From positions 1 through 20,215 of the forward strand of contig DCGM01000021.1 of NCBI GenBank assembly GCA_002315255.1: a DNA stretch of 20,215 nucleotides, in the 5' to 3' direction. Below the pieces are notes generated by a model. The model was not told where the DNA came from. It saw only the letters and a program-made list of their open reading frames with translations, and made no database searches. A program made the translations under genes and the position numbers. Below, in pieces: positions 1 through 9,219 of the stretch (the first letter of the stretch is position 1; each line of letters begins with the position of its first letter). Source of the stretch: Lachnospiraceae bacterium UBA1778. GTDB taxonomy: Bacteria > Bacillota > Clostridia > Lachnospirales > Lachnospiraceae.

Positions 1-3000
1 CATAGCCCTTGAAGCCCGCTTGAACGGTAACTGCGCCATAGGTAGCACCACTATAAGATGCGACCGTCTGACTCTTCGTCTTCGTGCTGCCGTCCCAGAG
101 ATAGAAATCCTTTCCGACCTGGAGCTTAATGTCATCCCACCAGCTGCCGTCTGAGAAGTAAGCGCGGACTTCGACATTGACTGCTGAGGTGAATTCTGTC
201 GTATCGACATAGAACCAGATCATATCAGCCGTCGAAAGATCGACGCACCGCTGGAAATCAGCATCCCAGCTGTCCTCACGGATACGGACTACATTATCCC
301 AAGAGCCGTTCTTATTGACAACCTTGATTGCCTTAGATCCGTTTACACCCTTATTGTCGACCTGAGCTGCTTCGATCTTATTGGAGTCGACATTCGACTG
401 CCAAGCGACACAGAAATAGTTCGAGTTAAATGTCGCATATTTCGAGGATTCCAGATCATTGACATGAATCTGTACCGGTTTCGTGACGTTCGGGTTGCTG
501 TCTGCATCCGTAATCCAGATTTCATCGAGGTAAACGGTTGCTCCTGCGGAGGTGTCACGTAAGTAGAAAGTTTCGCCGATGATGTTCGAGAAATCCGTTC
601 CATCCGGGAAGGAGGTGTACGGGATGCCGACAAATCCGACATATTCCGCTGGAAGAGCCATCTTACCGTAACCTGCACCGTTCCAAGCTTCACTCATCGT
701 TTTCTCGGTACGGTCGCCGTACTGCCATAAGTAGTACTTGCCGGCGGTCTTCGGTTTCACATCCTTATAGTTACCGTTGTAAAGGTCAAACTCGATAGCG
801 AAGTTCGATTTGATTGCAGATGCGTCAATCCAGAACCAGATAATCTCGCCTGCGCTGTAATCCTTCGGATATCCGCTGAATTTGTCGACACGGACCTTGA
901 CTGCAGAATCCCAGTCAGTCGTCTTAAAGACATATTCGATAGCCTTTGAGCCGCCAAATCCTTTTCCGCTGACCTGCGCGATGCCAACATGGTTTTTCGA
1001 AATCGCGTCATCGGTCCATGCGGAGAACAGATATTCTTTCTTTACCGTGCTGTATTCGGTGGATTCAATGTCATTGACACAGATCTGGACCGGTTCTTTT
1101 CCGAACTCGATATCTGGGAGCGACTGATCGTCAGTCGCCCAGAAGTCATCGAGGTAAATTGCCTTATCGCCGTTATAGTTCTTAAGGTCGAACATGAGGC
1201 CGGAAATATATTCTTTATTCAGCGGTTTCGACGTTTCATTGCCGGTGCTGCCGACATATGCGTAGAAGGAGTCAAACGGGATTCCGACATAGCCCTTGAA
1301 TTTCGCCGGAACAACTACTGCGCCATAAGAGCATCCGTCATAGGAAGCGACGGTCTCCTGAATGGTCTTATCCGTTCCGTCCCAGAGATAGTATGGTTTG
1401 CCGTTCTGAAGCTTAACATCATTCCACCAGGACGATCCGTCAGAGGTGAAGAGGCGCATTTCAATACGAACGTCACTCGTTAATTCTGTCGTGTCGACAT
1501 AATACCAGATAACGTCTGCCGTTGAGAGGTCAACCATTCTGGACTGACCCTCTTCCCACGTCCAAGAGTCTCTGCGGATTACGAGGACGTTGTCCCAGTC
1601 ACCGGTCTTATGGACGAACTTGATGCCCTTAGAGCCGTTTACGCCCTTTCCTTCAACCTGCGCTGAGATCGCCTTCGTTTCGTCTGCTGCATTCTTCCAA
1701 TGGAAGCCCGCATAATTCTTATCGTAGGTTGCGTACTTCGAAGATTCCAGGTCATTGTAATGGATTTGGACCGGAGCGTCAAACTCGACATTCGGAAGGC
1801 TATCGCTATCCGTTGCCCAGAAGTCATCGATATAAAGCGCCTTTTCGCCGTTATAGTTCTTAAGGTCGAACATGAGGCCGGAAACATATTTCTTGTTCAG
1901 CGGTTTTGTAGTTTCATTGCCTGTGCTGCCGACATATGCGTAGAAGGAGTCGAACGGAATACCGATGTAGCCCTTATACTGTGCCGGAGCAATGACTGCG
2001 CCATAGGTGGATCCGTCATAGGACGCGACCGTTTCCAGTTCTTCGACCTCGCCACCGTTCCAGCGATAGTACGTCTTTCCGTTCTGCAGTTTGACGTCGT
2101 TCCACCAGGTAGAACCGTCAGAGGTGAAGAGACGCATTTCGATACGAAGATCCGTCGTGAATTCCATCGTGTCGACATAATACCAGATGATGTCTGCAGA
2201 TGACAGGTCAACCATTCTTTCCTGACCGTCTTCCCATGTCCATGAGTCTCTGCGGATGACGAGGACATTGTCCCAATCACCGGTCTTATGGACAAACTTG
2301 ATGGCCTTCGAGCCGTCGAAGCCTTTTCCTTCGACCTGTTCCGCAATCGCCTTCGTATCGTCTGCCGCGTTCTTCCAATGGAAGCCGGCATAATTCTTAT
2401 CGTAGGTTGCATACTTCTCAGATTCCATATCATTGTAATGGATCTGAACCGGGCCTGCGAATGTGACATCCGGAAGAGACTTCTTATCGGTTGCCCAGAA
2501 TTCGTCGATGTACAGCGTATCGCCTACGTTGCAGTAGCGGAGGTTGAATGCTACGCCACGGACACATGCATTCGAGAATGCGGAGCCCGTTCCGCCGCCG
2601 CCCGCCTTATCATAGAACGTCGTGAACGGAATGCCGATGAAGCCGACATATTCTGCCGGAAGATCGATTGTACCGCGATCTGCGTTGTTCCATGCTTCGA
2701 GCGTCGTTCCTTCGGTCTTCGTGGTGCCATCCCATAAGTAGAACTTCTCGCCGATGCGGAGCATGACGTCGTTCCACGATTCATTGTAAAGGTCTACTTC
2801 CAGACGGGTATTCGTCTTCACGCCGGAAGCGTCAACCCAGAACCAGAAGATATCCGTTCCGGCGAGGTTCGTCAGCGGTTTTGTCAGCGAGTTGTTGTCT
2901 TCACGGACACGGAACGCAGCCTTGTCGCCGCTCGTCGTCTTTTCGTACATGATTGCGGAAGTGCCGTTGAAGCCCTTCTTCGCGACCTGTGCGATCTTTA

Positions 3001-6000
3001 CGTCGGTGTTGTTCGTGCCGCCGTTGATCGGCCACAGCCACTCGTTGTCAAGTGAGCTATAGAGTGTATCTTCCATATCATTGACATGGATCTTCACCGG
3101 AACCGGGTCTCCTTCGATTTCGACATCCGGATACAGGCCATCTGCCGTCAGATAGAAGTCGTCGAGTACCAATGCCATCGGATAAGCGCTCGCTTCGGTA
3201 TAGAACTTAATCTTGCTGATGTTCGACAGATCAAGTCCTGCATAGCCGGAAAGTTTGAAGCCGATGAAACCCTTAAAGCTTGCCGGGAATGCAATACGGG
3301 AACCATTGCCATCCCAACGGTCAACAGTCGTTCCAATCTGCTTCATCTCGTCGCCGTCATAGGTGTAAACCTTTTCGCCGATTGCGAGAAGCTTGCCGTC
3401 AATCTGGATTTCCACATTGCCGCCCTTGAAACCGGTCGTGTCAATGTACATCCATAACATTTCAGCGCCTGTCCAGTCACGGAGCGCGGTGGTCTTCGAA
3501 AGGTCAAGTTCAAACTCAAGTGCCCAATAGTTCGAGCCTGCGCTCGTGTTGAACGCATATTCCAGACCTCTGCTGCCGTTCAGACCGATTTCTTTGAGAA
3601 CCTTAACGGTGTTGTAATCCTTGAAGTTTGCAATCTGGCTGCAGGAAGCGATATTCTGGTCGAACAGATCGCCCAGGAGATCTTCGAAGTCGATTACAAG
3701 CGTGGACTCATAAAGAGTATCCTTATACTCCAGATCCGGCTTTTCATTCGTTTTCGTAAGCCAGAAATCATCGAGTACTACATTCAGCGGATAATTCGTG
3801 CTGTTTGCCGTGGTGTAGAAGTAGAGATTCTTAATATCTGCCGTATTCAGCCCAGTGAAAGCGCTCATCGGAATGCCGATGAAGCCCTTGAAGTTCGCCG
3901 GAACAGAGATGCGGCCGTAGCCTGCGCCGGTCCAACCTTCGTTTGCGGTGCCGAGCGTTTCGATGTCGCCGCCCTGCCACTTCTTGATTGTGGTGCCGGT
4001 CGTAATCTTACGGTCCGTACCATCATTGACCATGACGTCGAGACCGAAGCTGACATTTACTTTGTTCGCGTCGAGATAGAACCAGAACATTTCAGAGCCG
4101 GTCCAGTCGGTATCCATGCCGCTCTTCTCGCCGTCCACACGGATGAGCTGCGCCCACCCGTTTCCGGAGTATGCCGGCTGGCTATACTGGAGACCCTTCG
4201 TTCCTGCATGGCCGAACTTCGTGACGATCTTCGCAAGCGTGTTCGCCGCGACACCGTCCGTGCTCAAATATTCATTCTTAACAAACTCACCGGTGAAGCC
4301 GTCGCCTTCAAGCGATTCGAAGTCGAGGACGCTCTTCGATGCAAAGACATCCGTGAACGTGACATTCGGAGCTTCTCCAACCTTCGTGAGCCAGAGCTCG
4401 TCAATGACGAGATACTTCGGGAATACGCCGTCTTTTACATGTGAGTAGAAGTAAATCTTGCTGATAGTACCCTTCAGGGAAATATTCGTGAAGTCTTCCA
4501 GTTTGACGCCGATGAAGCCCTTATAGTTCGCCGGGACAATGATACGGCTGTAATCAGCGGTATCCCAAGCCTTCGTCGTTTCACCCATGTCGGAGATGGT
4601 CGTGCCGTCATACTTGTACTGATGTGCACCAACCTTTAACGTGAAGTCGCCGACCTGAACATCAAGTGTGTTCGCTTCACCCTTCATGCCAGTTGCATCA
4701 ATGTAGAACCACAGCATGCCTGCGCCATCCCACGAACGGTCTGCGCCGGCTGCTTCCATCTGAAGATCAAAACCGATTGCCCAATCCTTCTCGCCAGGAT
4801 CAGCCTTGAAGCGGTAAACGAGCCCCTTCGTCGCGTTCATGCCCTTCTTCTCTACGACTACTTCCGTATTCTCGGAGAACTGCGGATAGCTCTTATCCTT
4901 CGCAATGCCCTGATCATGGAGATCTCCTGACAAATCTTCGAAGTCGATAACCTTCTTCGCCACGAAATCAGCGCTCGGCTTATAAGCTTCACGAGACTTG
5001 ATCGTATCGTTTTCTGCGCCGACCGGAACCTGATTCATTCCCGTGACCCAGAATTCATCAATATAGATAGAGACGCCGGAGGTGGCTCCTTTTCCTGCCA
5101 AGTGGAAATAGATATCGTCAGCCTTCGTCACGCCGTCAAATACAGCGACCGGGAAACCGATGAAACCGTAGTAGCCGGTCGGAATATTGATACGGCCTGC
5201 GCCGTTCCAAGAATCAGTGAAATCAACCCATTCGACCGCTTCACCGTTAAGGACACGATAGGTCTTGCCCTTTGAACGATTGATGCCGGTGCCGTTTAAC
5301 TTAAATTCGATTTCCGCATCCTTCGTCAGTTCAGAAGCGTCAATCCAGAACCAGATCATCTGGCCGGTAGACCAGTCGGTCTTTGCGCTGGTGTCTTCCG
5401 ACGGGAAGATATCGAATACGTCAGACCAATGATACTCGGTGTTCTGACGGATCTCTAACGCAACGGAACCATTGCGGCCCTTGCCTTCAGCACGCAGGAG
5501 CTGGACGCCGCCATCGGTATGGCCCTGACCCTTTCCGAGGTATTCTTCGCTTGCCCAGGACTTCGTAACGAGGTTTGCCGGAAGATTTTCCATATTCCAA
5601 GCCGCAGCGGTAGAAGTTGCCTTCGTGCTCTTTTCGCCGTTAACCTTCACGCCGTTCGGACCTGCCGCATAAGAAGTGACGACGAACTGGTCGAGATAAA
5701 GCTTGTCGCCAGCATTCGTGCCGCTCGCAATGTGGAACCGGATGGAGGAGACTTTCTTAACATTGAGATCGGTATAGCCACTGATTTCGATACCGACGAA
5801 GCCTTTATAGCCCTCCTTCACTGGGACACGCGCGAAGCCGTATCCGTTATAGCCTTCAGGCATATTGCCGCCGCAGTAAGCAGCGCTCTCGCCATCCGGG
5901 AACAGATAATACTTCGTGCCGAGGTTGCAGTTGATGCCGTTCAGCTTGACGTCGATATTGATCTTTCCGGTCATCTGGGTCGTGTCAATCCAGAACCAGA

Positions 6001-6250
6001 AGATATCGCCGACTCTCCAGTTCATATGAGCCGTCTCATCCTTCGACAGAACGAGGTTATACTCATCGCTCCAGTTATAATCGCCGACCTGAGAGAATTC
6101 TATCGCACGACTGCCCTTGTAACCCTTTCCGTTGACTCCCTTATAGGTTACACGGCCTTTTACGAAGGAACCGCTGTCAGAATACTGTGCGGTCGCCCAG
6201 GCTTCATCGACTAAGTCAGCCGGAACGTTTTCGAAATCCCATGCAACGCC
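1..6250 (-). repeat. Array of ten tandem protein modules (two subtypes) inside the giant gene
   Basis: Module starts, read on the minus strand, lie near 6241, 5599, 4957, 4333, 3700, 3094, 2446, 1768, 1087 and 472; the last is cut by the window edge. The first five open with a (W/I/L)-(D/N)-(F/M)-E motif and are divergent from one another. The last five open with (Q/K)I(H/C)xND(L/M/I)E and close with DDFWATD or similar. Modules 7 (1769-2446) and 8 (1088-1768) are nearly the same length, about 226-227 residues. By eye they are about four fifths identical in protein, and they also match closely in DNA: the 32 bases after 1174 recur after 1850. Module 10 resembles 7 and 8 more than it does its direct neighbour 9. 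This suggests growth of the array by duplication within the second group. Confidence 0.9.
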
Positions 6251-6607
6251 GTCAGCCGGAAGCGGATCCTTTTCCGGAAGCGGGTCTACGACAGGTCCGC
6301 TCTCCGGACGCTTCGAGACGTTCTCTTCATATCCGCCTTTTCCGATATGCTCCGTGTTACCGCCGGTTTCCTGAGTTTCCTGCTCAGTCGGTTCTTCAAC
6401 GGAACTTACCTCGGTCGGAGTTTCGGTTTCACTGCTCGCGATGCCGGTAGGCTCGACAGTGATTTCCGTAGAACCGCCGTGGGAAGACGGGTTATTGTCG
6501 TCATTGTGCTTATTGATCGCCTGGGTCGCGAAAATCGCGCCGACACCCGCGACGACAATTGTGGCGCTCAACGCGACAATTGCAATTGTCAGTTTCGTGT
6601 TTTTCAT
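1..6607 (-). CDS. Giant exported protein with at least ten tandem jelly-roll (carbohydrate-binding-type) modules, 3' end outside window
   Basis: Open in one frame for 2,202 codons from ATG at 6607 to the left edge, with no stop seen, so the C-terminus is missing. The start is fixed by AAGGAG at 6616-6621, 8 bases upstream. Residues about 5-30 form one hydrophobic stretch after a Lys-containing N-terminus (signal peptide or signal anchor; no clear cleavage site). Residues about 33-120 are a low-complexity Thr/Glu/Ser/Pro linker. From residue about 120 to the edge come tandem modules of 200-227 residues. Each has an opening DFE or NDxE motif, a (K/R)G(x)NGS(K/R)A(I/L) strand, an (F/Y)W(F/Y)(Y/W)(I/V)D strand, an (F/Y)KG(F/Y)(V/I)GI strand and a closing (L/I)D(D/E)(F/L)W(A/L)T strand. 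This strand pattern looks like a beta-sandwich binding module; I cannot name the CBM family. No catalytic domain is visible. The nearby exported GH30 carries one copy of the same module, so a polysaccharide-binding surface role is the best inference. Confidence 0.88.
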   Translation of the reverse strand, partial: MKNTKLTIAIVALSATIVVAGVGAIFATQAINKHNDDNNPSSHGGSTEITVEPTGIASSETETPTEVSSVEEPTEQETQETGGNTEHIGKGGYEENVSKRPESGPVVDPLPEKDPLPADGVAWDFENVPADLVDEAWATAQYSDSGSFVKGRVTYKGVNGKGYKGSRAIEFSQVGDYNWSDEYNLVLSKDETAHMNWRVGDIFWFWIDTTQMTGKINIDVKLNGINCNLGTKYYLFPDGESAAYCGGNMPEGYNGYGFARVPVKEGYKGFVGIEISGYTDLNVKKVSSIRFHIASGTNAGDKLYLDQFVVTSYAAGPNGVKVNGEKSTKATSTAAAWNMENLPANLVTKSWASEEYLGKGQGHTDGGVQLLRAEGKGRNGSVALEIRQNTEYHWSDVFDIFPSEDTSAKTDWSTGQMIWFWIDASELTKDAEIEFKLNGTGINRSKGKTYRVLNGEAVEWVDFTDSWNGAGRINIPTGYYGFIGFPVAVFDGVTKADDIYFHLAGKGATSGVSIYIDEFWVTGMNQVPVGAENDTIKSREAYKPSADFVAKKVIDFEDLSGDLHDQGIAKDKSYPQFSENTEVVVEKKGMNATKGLVYRFKADPGEKDWAIGFDLQMEAAGADRSWDGAGMLWFYIDATGMKGEANTLDVQVGDFTLKVGAHQYKYDGTTISDMGETTKAWDTADYSRIIVPANYKGFIGVKLEDFTNISLKGTISKIYFYSHVKDGVFPKYLVIDELWLTKVGEAPNVTFTDVFASKSVLDFESLEGDGFTGEFVKNEYLSTDGVAANTLAKIVTKFGHAGTKGLQYSQPAYSGNGWAQLIRVDGEKSGMDTDWTGSEMFWFYLDANKVNVSFGLDVMVNDGTDRKITTGTTIKKWQGGDIETLGTANEGWTGAGYGRISVPANFKGFIGIPMSAFTGLNTADIKNLYFYTTANSTNYPLNVVLDDFWLTKTNEKPDLEYKDTLYESTLVIDFEDLLGDLFDQNIASCSQIANFKDYNTVKVLKEIGLNGSRGLEYAFNTSAGSNYWALEFELDLSKTTALRDWTGAEMLWMYIDTTGFKGGNVEIQIDGKLLAIGEKVYTYDGDEMKQIGTTVDRWDGNGSRIAFPASFKGFIGFKLSGYAGLDLSNISKIKFYTEASAYPMALVLDDFYLTADGLYPDVEIEGDPVPVKIHVNDMEDTLYSSLDNEWLWPINGGTNNTDVKIAQVAKKGFNGTSAIMYEKTTSGDKAAFRVREDNNSLTKPLTNLAGTDIFWFWVDASGVKTNTRLEVDLYNESWNDVMLRIGEKFYLWDGTTKTEGTTLEAWNNADRGTIDLPAEYVGFIGIPFTTFYDKAGGGGTGSAFSNACVRGVAFNLRYCNVGDTLYIDEFWATDKKSLPDVTFAGPVQIHYNDMESEKYATYDKNYAGFHWKNAADDTKAIAEQVEGKGFDGSKAIKFVHKTGDWDNVLVIRRDSWTWEDGQERMVDLSSADIIWYYVDTMEFTTDLRIEMRLFTSDGSTWWNDVKLQNGKTYYRWNGGEVEELETVASYDGSTYGAVIAPAQYKGYIGIPFDSFYAYVGSTGNETTKPLNKKYVSGLMFDLKNYNGEKALYIDDFWATDSDSLPNVEFDAPVQIHYNDLESSKYATYDKNYAGFHWKNAADETKAISAQVEGKGVNGSKGIKFVHKTGDWDNVLVIRRDSWTWEEGQSRMVDLSTADVIWYYVDTTELTSDVRIEMRLFTSDGSSWWNDVKLQNGKPYYLWDGTDKTIQETVASYDGCSYGAVVVPAKFKGYVGIPFDSFYAYVGSTGNETSKPLNKEYISGLMFDLKNYNGDKAIYLDDFWATDDQSLPDIEFGKEPVQICVNDIESTEYSTVKKEYLFSAWTDDAISKNHVGIAQVSGKGFGGSKAIEYVFKTTDWDSAVKVRVDKFSGYPKDYSAGEIIWFWIDASAIKSNFAIEFDLYNGNYKDVKPKTAGKYYLWQYGDRTEKTMSEAWNGAGYGKMALPAEYVGFVGIPYTSFPDGTDFSNIIGETFYLRDTSAGATVYLDEIWITDADSNPNVTKPVQIHVNDLESSKYATFNSNYFCVAWQSNVDSNKIEAAQVDNKGVNGSKAIKVVNKNGSWDNVVRIREDSWDADFQRCVDLSTADMIWFYVDTTEFTSAVNVEVRAYFSDGSWWDDIKLQVGKDFYLWDGSTKTKSQTVASYSGATYGAVTVQAGFKGY

Positions 6608-6621
6608 CTCTTCTTCTCCTT

Positions 6622-6657
6622 ACTGTTTCCGTTCCACTATATGAAATAATAAACAGT
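6622..6657. repeat. 7-bp inverted repeat in the 5' leader of the giant gene
   Basis: ACTGTTT at 6622-6628 is matched by AAACAGT at 6651-6657 with a 22-base spacer. It lies directly upstream of the Shine-Dalgarno sequence of the giant gene and downstream of its likely promoter, so it could be a leader hairpin or a regulator site. Arms this short may arise by chance in an AT-rich leader. Confidence 0.35.
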
Positions 6658-6678
6658 TTCCTATGGATTATTGAGTTT

Positions 6679-6707
6679 ATCATAGTAAGTTATTACCAAA
6701 AGCACAA
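6679..6707 (-). promoter_or_regulatory. Probable sigma-A-type promoter of the giant gene
   Basis: On the minus strand a -35 box TTGTGC (6702-6707) and a -10 box TATGAT (6679-6684) are spaced by 17 bases. Transcription would start near 6672, giving a leader of about 65 bases before the ATG at 6607. The -10 matches consensus at five of six positions; the -35 keeps only the TTG. Confidence 0.5.
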
Positions 6708-6809
6708 TAGATTTGGGGTAAGAGCAAAAAAAAGTGAAATTACTGTGAATACATTGTTCGGAAGGAGGGCTGAAACACTCTTTAAAAGGCAAAAAATTGG
6801 AATTGTGTT

Positions 6810-6841
6810 TTGACTTTCAACAAACTAAAATACAATATAAA
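6810..6841 (+). promoter_or_regulatory. Probable promoter of the cytosolic GH30-esterase operon
   Basis: TTGACT (6810-6815) is followed by TACAAT (6831-6836) after 15 bases, or by the overlapping TATAAA (6836-6841) after 20 bases. Neither spacing is ideal, so the promoter may be weak or need an activator. It is the best match in the 302-bp divergent region 6608-6909, which also holds the promoter of the giant gene and has no coding content of its own. The GH30 start codon follows about 70 bases downstream. Confidence 0.45.
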
Positions 6842-6909
6842 GGGACTACAGAACGGTTGCGTTTTAGACCGCCTCGATCCCTCGAAAAAAGAGATTCTGG
6901 AGGTGTCGG

Positions 6910-8295
6910 ATGAATCCGGTGACTTTTACGGTCAATGCTGAAAAAAAGTACCAGCTGATCACTCATTTCGGCGCGTCTTCCTGCTGGTGGGAATGCACGA
7001 TGGGCGAAGACGAAGAAGTGCTTAAACTGATGGATTTCTTATATTCTGACCAGGGGCTCGGGCTGAACCTGCTCCGCTCGAACATTGGCGGATCGGTCAA
7101 GGCAGACCGCTCTGACGGGCCAGGCGACCCGAACACGAATAAAGCCCGCGCGCCGCTCTCTCCGCTTCAGGAGGACGGAACGTATGACATTACGCGGAAT
7201 AAAGGGGCATGGAGCCTTTTAAACCATACGTTAAAGCATTGTAAGATAACAGACTACACGCTTTTTATGAATTCGCCACCTGCGACGATGACGAAGAACG
7301 GCCGCACGACCGGCACGCCCCCTAAGGATGGTGAAGTCCGCACTGGGAATCTCCGCCCCGACTGCTATGAGGCGTATGCGCATTATGTGGCCGATGTCAC
7401 AGTGCTCTATGTCCATGCCGGAATTCCGGTCCGCTATGTGAGCCCCGTCAATGAGCCACAGTGGGATTGGGACAATGAAGGTCAGGAGGGCTGCCATTAC
7501 AATGTAGACGAACTGATTGCCTTCTATCGCGTGCTCGTTCCTATTTTTAAGGAAAAGCGCGAAACCGATCCTTTGATGAAGGATGTAATGCTGAGCCTGC
7601 CGGAAACCGCACAGTGGTGGCAGGAGCCGTATGTACATGACTTCTACCGACTGATGACGGAAGATCCGCTCTTTAAAGGACAGGTCGACCATTTTGCGGC
7701 TCATTCGTATAAGACGGCCACCGGTGCCCGCGAAGGATTCGCACGCCTCTGTGAATCACTCGGAAACCCGCTTCCACTTCATCAGACGGAATGGGCGCCG
7801 ATGCACCCGCATGCTGGCTTCTATATGGATATCGCATTGGAAACGGCGATTGTCCTCCACGAAGATTTTAATATTCTTCATTGCGACAGCTGGTGCTGGT
7901 GGACGCTTTTTGCAGGACAGGGCTTCTCTTCGGGCCTCGTGATCTATGATCAGAAAAACCACCATGCGGAGCTCCCGAAGCTTTACTATATCGTAAAGCA
8001 GCATTCGCTCTTTTTAAAGAACCATCGCCCGGTCGAGACGAGCGCGCCGCGCTTCCCGGAGGACTTCATCGGCGACGCTTATCTTTCCGACGACGGCAAT
8101 GAGCTCGTCTTAGAGCTTATCAATAAAGGCAAGGAGCCGCTTCCGATCCGCTTCGAGGGTCTTCCGTTCACGAACGGCGGCCGCACAATCGTCACGAATA
8201 ATTATCGGAATTACGGCGAGCTTCCGGATACGAAAGCCGAGGAAGGAATCCTTTTAGATGGGGAGTCGCTTACCACTGTCATCTTCCACCGGTAA
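6910..8295 (+). CDS. Cytosolic GH30-family glycoside hydrolase
   Basis: 461 residues, no signal peptide or membrane segment, so it should act inside the cell on imported oligosaccharides. GGAGGTG at 6899-6905 precedes the ATG. The N-terminal HFGASSCWW motif (about 19-27), the GLNLLRSNIGG strand (51-61), YVSPVNEPQWDW (176-187; predicted acid/base Glu182) and LHQTEWAP (290-297; predicted nucleophile Glu294) are in the order and spacing of clan GH-A family 30 enzymes. Residues from about 375 to the end form the C-terminal beta-sandwich typical of GH30. The subfamily is uncertain: the Cys-Trp-Trp motif recalls endo-beta-1,6-galactanases, but xylan- or glucan-active GH30 enzymes cannot be excluded. 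It is a paralogue of the exported GH30 at 10706-13198, sharing motifs such as RAPLSPLxEDGTYD and EDCYEAYAxYV-like segments. It heads a run with two esterase genes. Confidence 0.88.
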   Translation: MNPVTFTVNAEKKYQLITHFGASSCWWECTMGEDEEVLKLMDFLYSDQGLGLNLLRSNIGGSVKADRSDGPGDPNTNKARAPLSPLQEDGTYDITRNKGAWSLLNHTLKHCKITDYTLFMNSPPATMTKNGRTTGTPPKDGEVRTGNLRPDCYEAYAHYVADVTVLYVHAGIPVRYVSPVNEPQWDWDNEGQEGCHYNVDELIAFYRVLVPIFKEKRETDPLMKDVMLSLPETAQWWQEPYVHDFYRLMTEDPLFKGQVDHFAAHSYKTATGAREGFARLCESLGNPLPLHQTEWAPMHPHAGFYMDIALETAIVLHEDFNILHCDSWCWWTLFAGQGFSSGLVIYDQKNHHAELPKLYYIVKQHSLFLKNHRPVETSAPRFPEDFIGDAYLSDDGNELVLELINKGKEPLPIRFEGLPFTNGGRTIVTNNYRNYGELPDTKAEEGILLDGESLTTVIFHR

Positions 8296-8297
8296 AA

Positions 8298-8346
8298 TAA
8301 GCGGACTCCGTTCCAATGAAATCCGCTTACAGCGAATCTGATTCGC
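8298..8346 (+). other. Two successive hairpins between GH30 and the first esterase gene
   Basis: TAAGCGGA (8298-8305) pairs with TCCGCTTA (8322-8329) across a 16-base loop, and GCGAATC (8332-8338) is repeated inverted at 8340-8346. No run of T follows, only CTTTAAT, so this is not a classical terminator. It could be a partial terminator or an RNA-stabilising or processing element that sets different expression of the GH30 and the esterases. Confidence 0.45.
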
Positions 8347-8386
8347 CTTTAATCACTTACCCACATTATCTCTTTTAGGAGGTTAC

Positions 8387-9208
8387 ATGAAGTTTTTAAC
8401 CATGAAAGTCCGTGAGGACTCGGATGCTTTTATCGAGGTTTTTCTTCGGGAAAATCTGCTCAGTTTCAGCAAAGACAAGCGCCCCTGCGTGATGATCTGC
8501 CCCGGCGGAGCCTATGTTTTCTGCGGTGACCGCGATTCGGAGCCGAACGCATTGACGTTCGTGAAGGAAGGATTTCAGGCAGTCGTGCTCCGTTATTCCT
8601 GCCGGCCGAATTATGAAGGCCCGTTCCTTCACGATGAACCGTTAAAGGATGCGGCTGCGGCGATCACGATCATCCGTGAGCATGCGGAGGAATGGTGCAT
8701 TGATCCGGAAAAGATCGCTGTTTTCGGCGTTTCTGCAGGAGGTCATCTCGCAGCCTCTCTGGCAGTTTTTTATAAAGATACGGACCGTCTCCCGGGCACC
8801 GACCCGAAAATGACGCATCCGAATGCACTTCTTTTGACTTATCCAGTTATCACCGGAAAAGAAGCCGGTCATAACTCAAGCGTCTATAATCTTTCCGGTT
8901 TCACCGGCACATGCCCTGAAAATGACATTTACTCGACCGAAGATTATGTTACCGAGGACACCTGCCCCACCTTTATCTGGGCGTCTCAGGGCGACCAGAC
9001 CGTCAATGCGATGGAGAACAGCGTCGCCTTCGCAAAGGCGCTCCGCGCCCACCATGTTCCGTTCGACCTTCATCTCTACTCAAACGGCTGGCACGGAATC
9101 AGTCTGGCAGACACCGAGGATGGTTCGCATTTCCCGCATCTTCATACCTGGGTAAAACTGGAAATCGAATGGCTGAAGCTTCATGGCTTCAATACGGATA
9201 AAGAGTAA
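8387..9208 (+). CDS. Alpha/beta-hydrolase esterase (acetyl- or feruloyl-esterase-like), first of a tandem pair
   Basis: 273 residues, no signal peptide, cytosolic. AGGAGG at 8377-8382 precedes the ATG. The fold markers are an oxyanion-type PGGAY motif (about 39-43), the nucleophile elbow GVSAGG (114-119, Ser116), the acid Asp203 in WASQGDQTV and His236 in NGWHGIS. This is the BD-FAE/Axe-like esterase-lipase superfamily, whose members remove acetyl or aromatic acyl groups from plant polysaccharides. The triad looks complete. Its place after a GH30 glycosidase suggests deacylation of imported oligosaccharides; the acyl group is not determinable here. The next gene is a full-length paralogue. 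Confidence 0.87.
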   Translation: MKFLTMKVREDSDAFIEVFLRENLLSFSKDKRPCVMICPGGAYVFCGDRDSEPNALTFVKEGFQAVVLRYSCRPNYEGPFLHDEPLKDAAAAITIIREHAEEWCIDPEKIAVFGVSAGGHLAASLAVFYKDTDRLPGTDPKMTHPNALLLTYPVITGKEAGHNSSVYNLSGFTGTCPENDIYSTEDYVTEDTCPTFIWASQGDQTVNAMENSVAFAKALRAHHVPFDLHLYSNGWHGISLADTEDGSHFPHLHTWVKLEIEWLKLHGFNTDKE

Positions 9209-9219
9209 GGAGGCGGAAT

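Noticed and set aside
989..2203. Two similar plus-strand reading frames (989-1483 and 1700-2203) that look like a duplicated gene
   Set aside because: They are antisense shadows of repeat modules 7 to 9 in the giant gene; their similarity reflects the module duplication.
5519..6214. 231-codon plus-strand reading frame
   Set aside because: It lies wholly antisense to the giant gene, which reads as a continuous module-bearing protein; it lacks a ribosome binding site and resembles no family.
1..6250. Possible CRISPR or non-coding satellite array in the repeated left region
   Set aside because: Repeat units are about 600-680 bases, keep one reading frame and vary at the protein level as expected for tandem domains.
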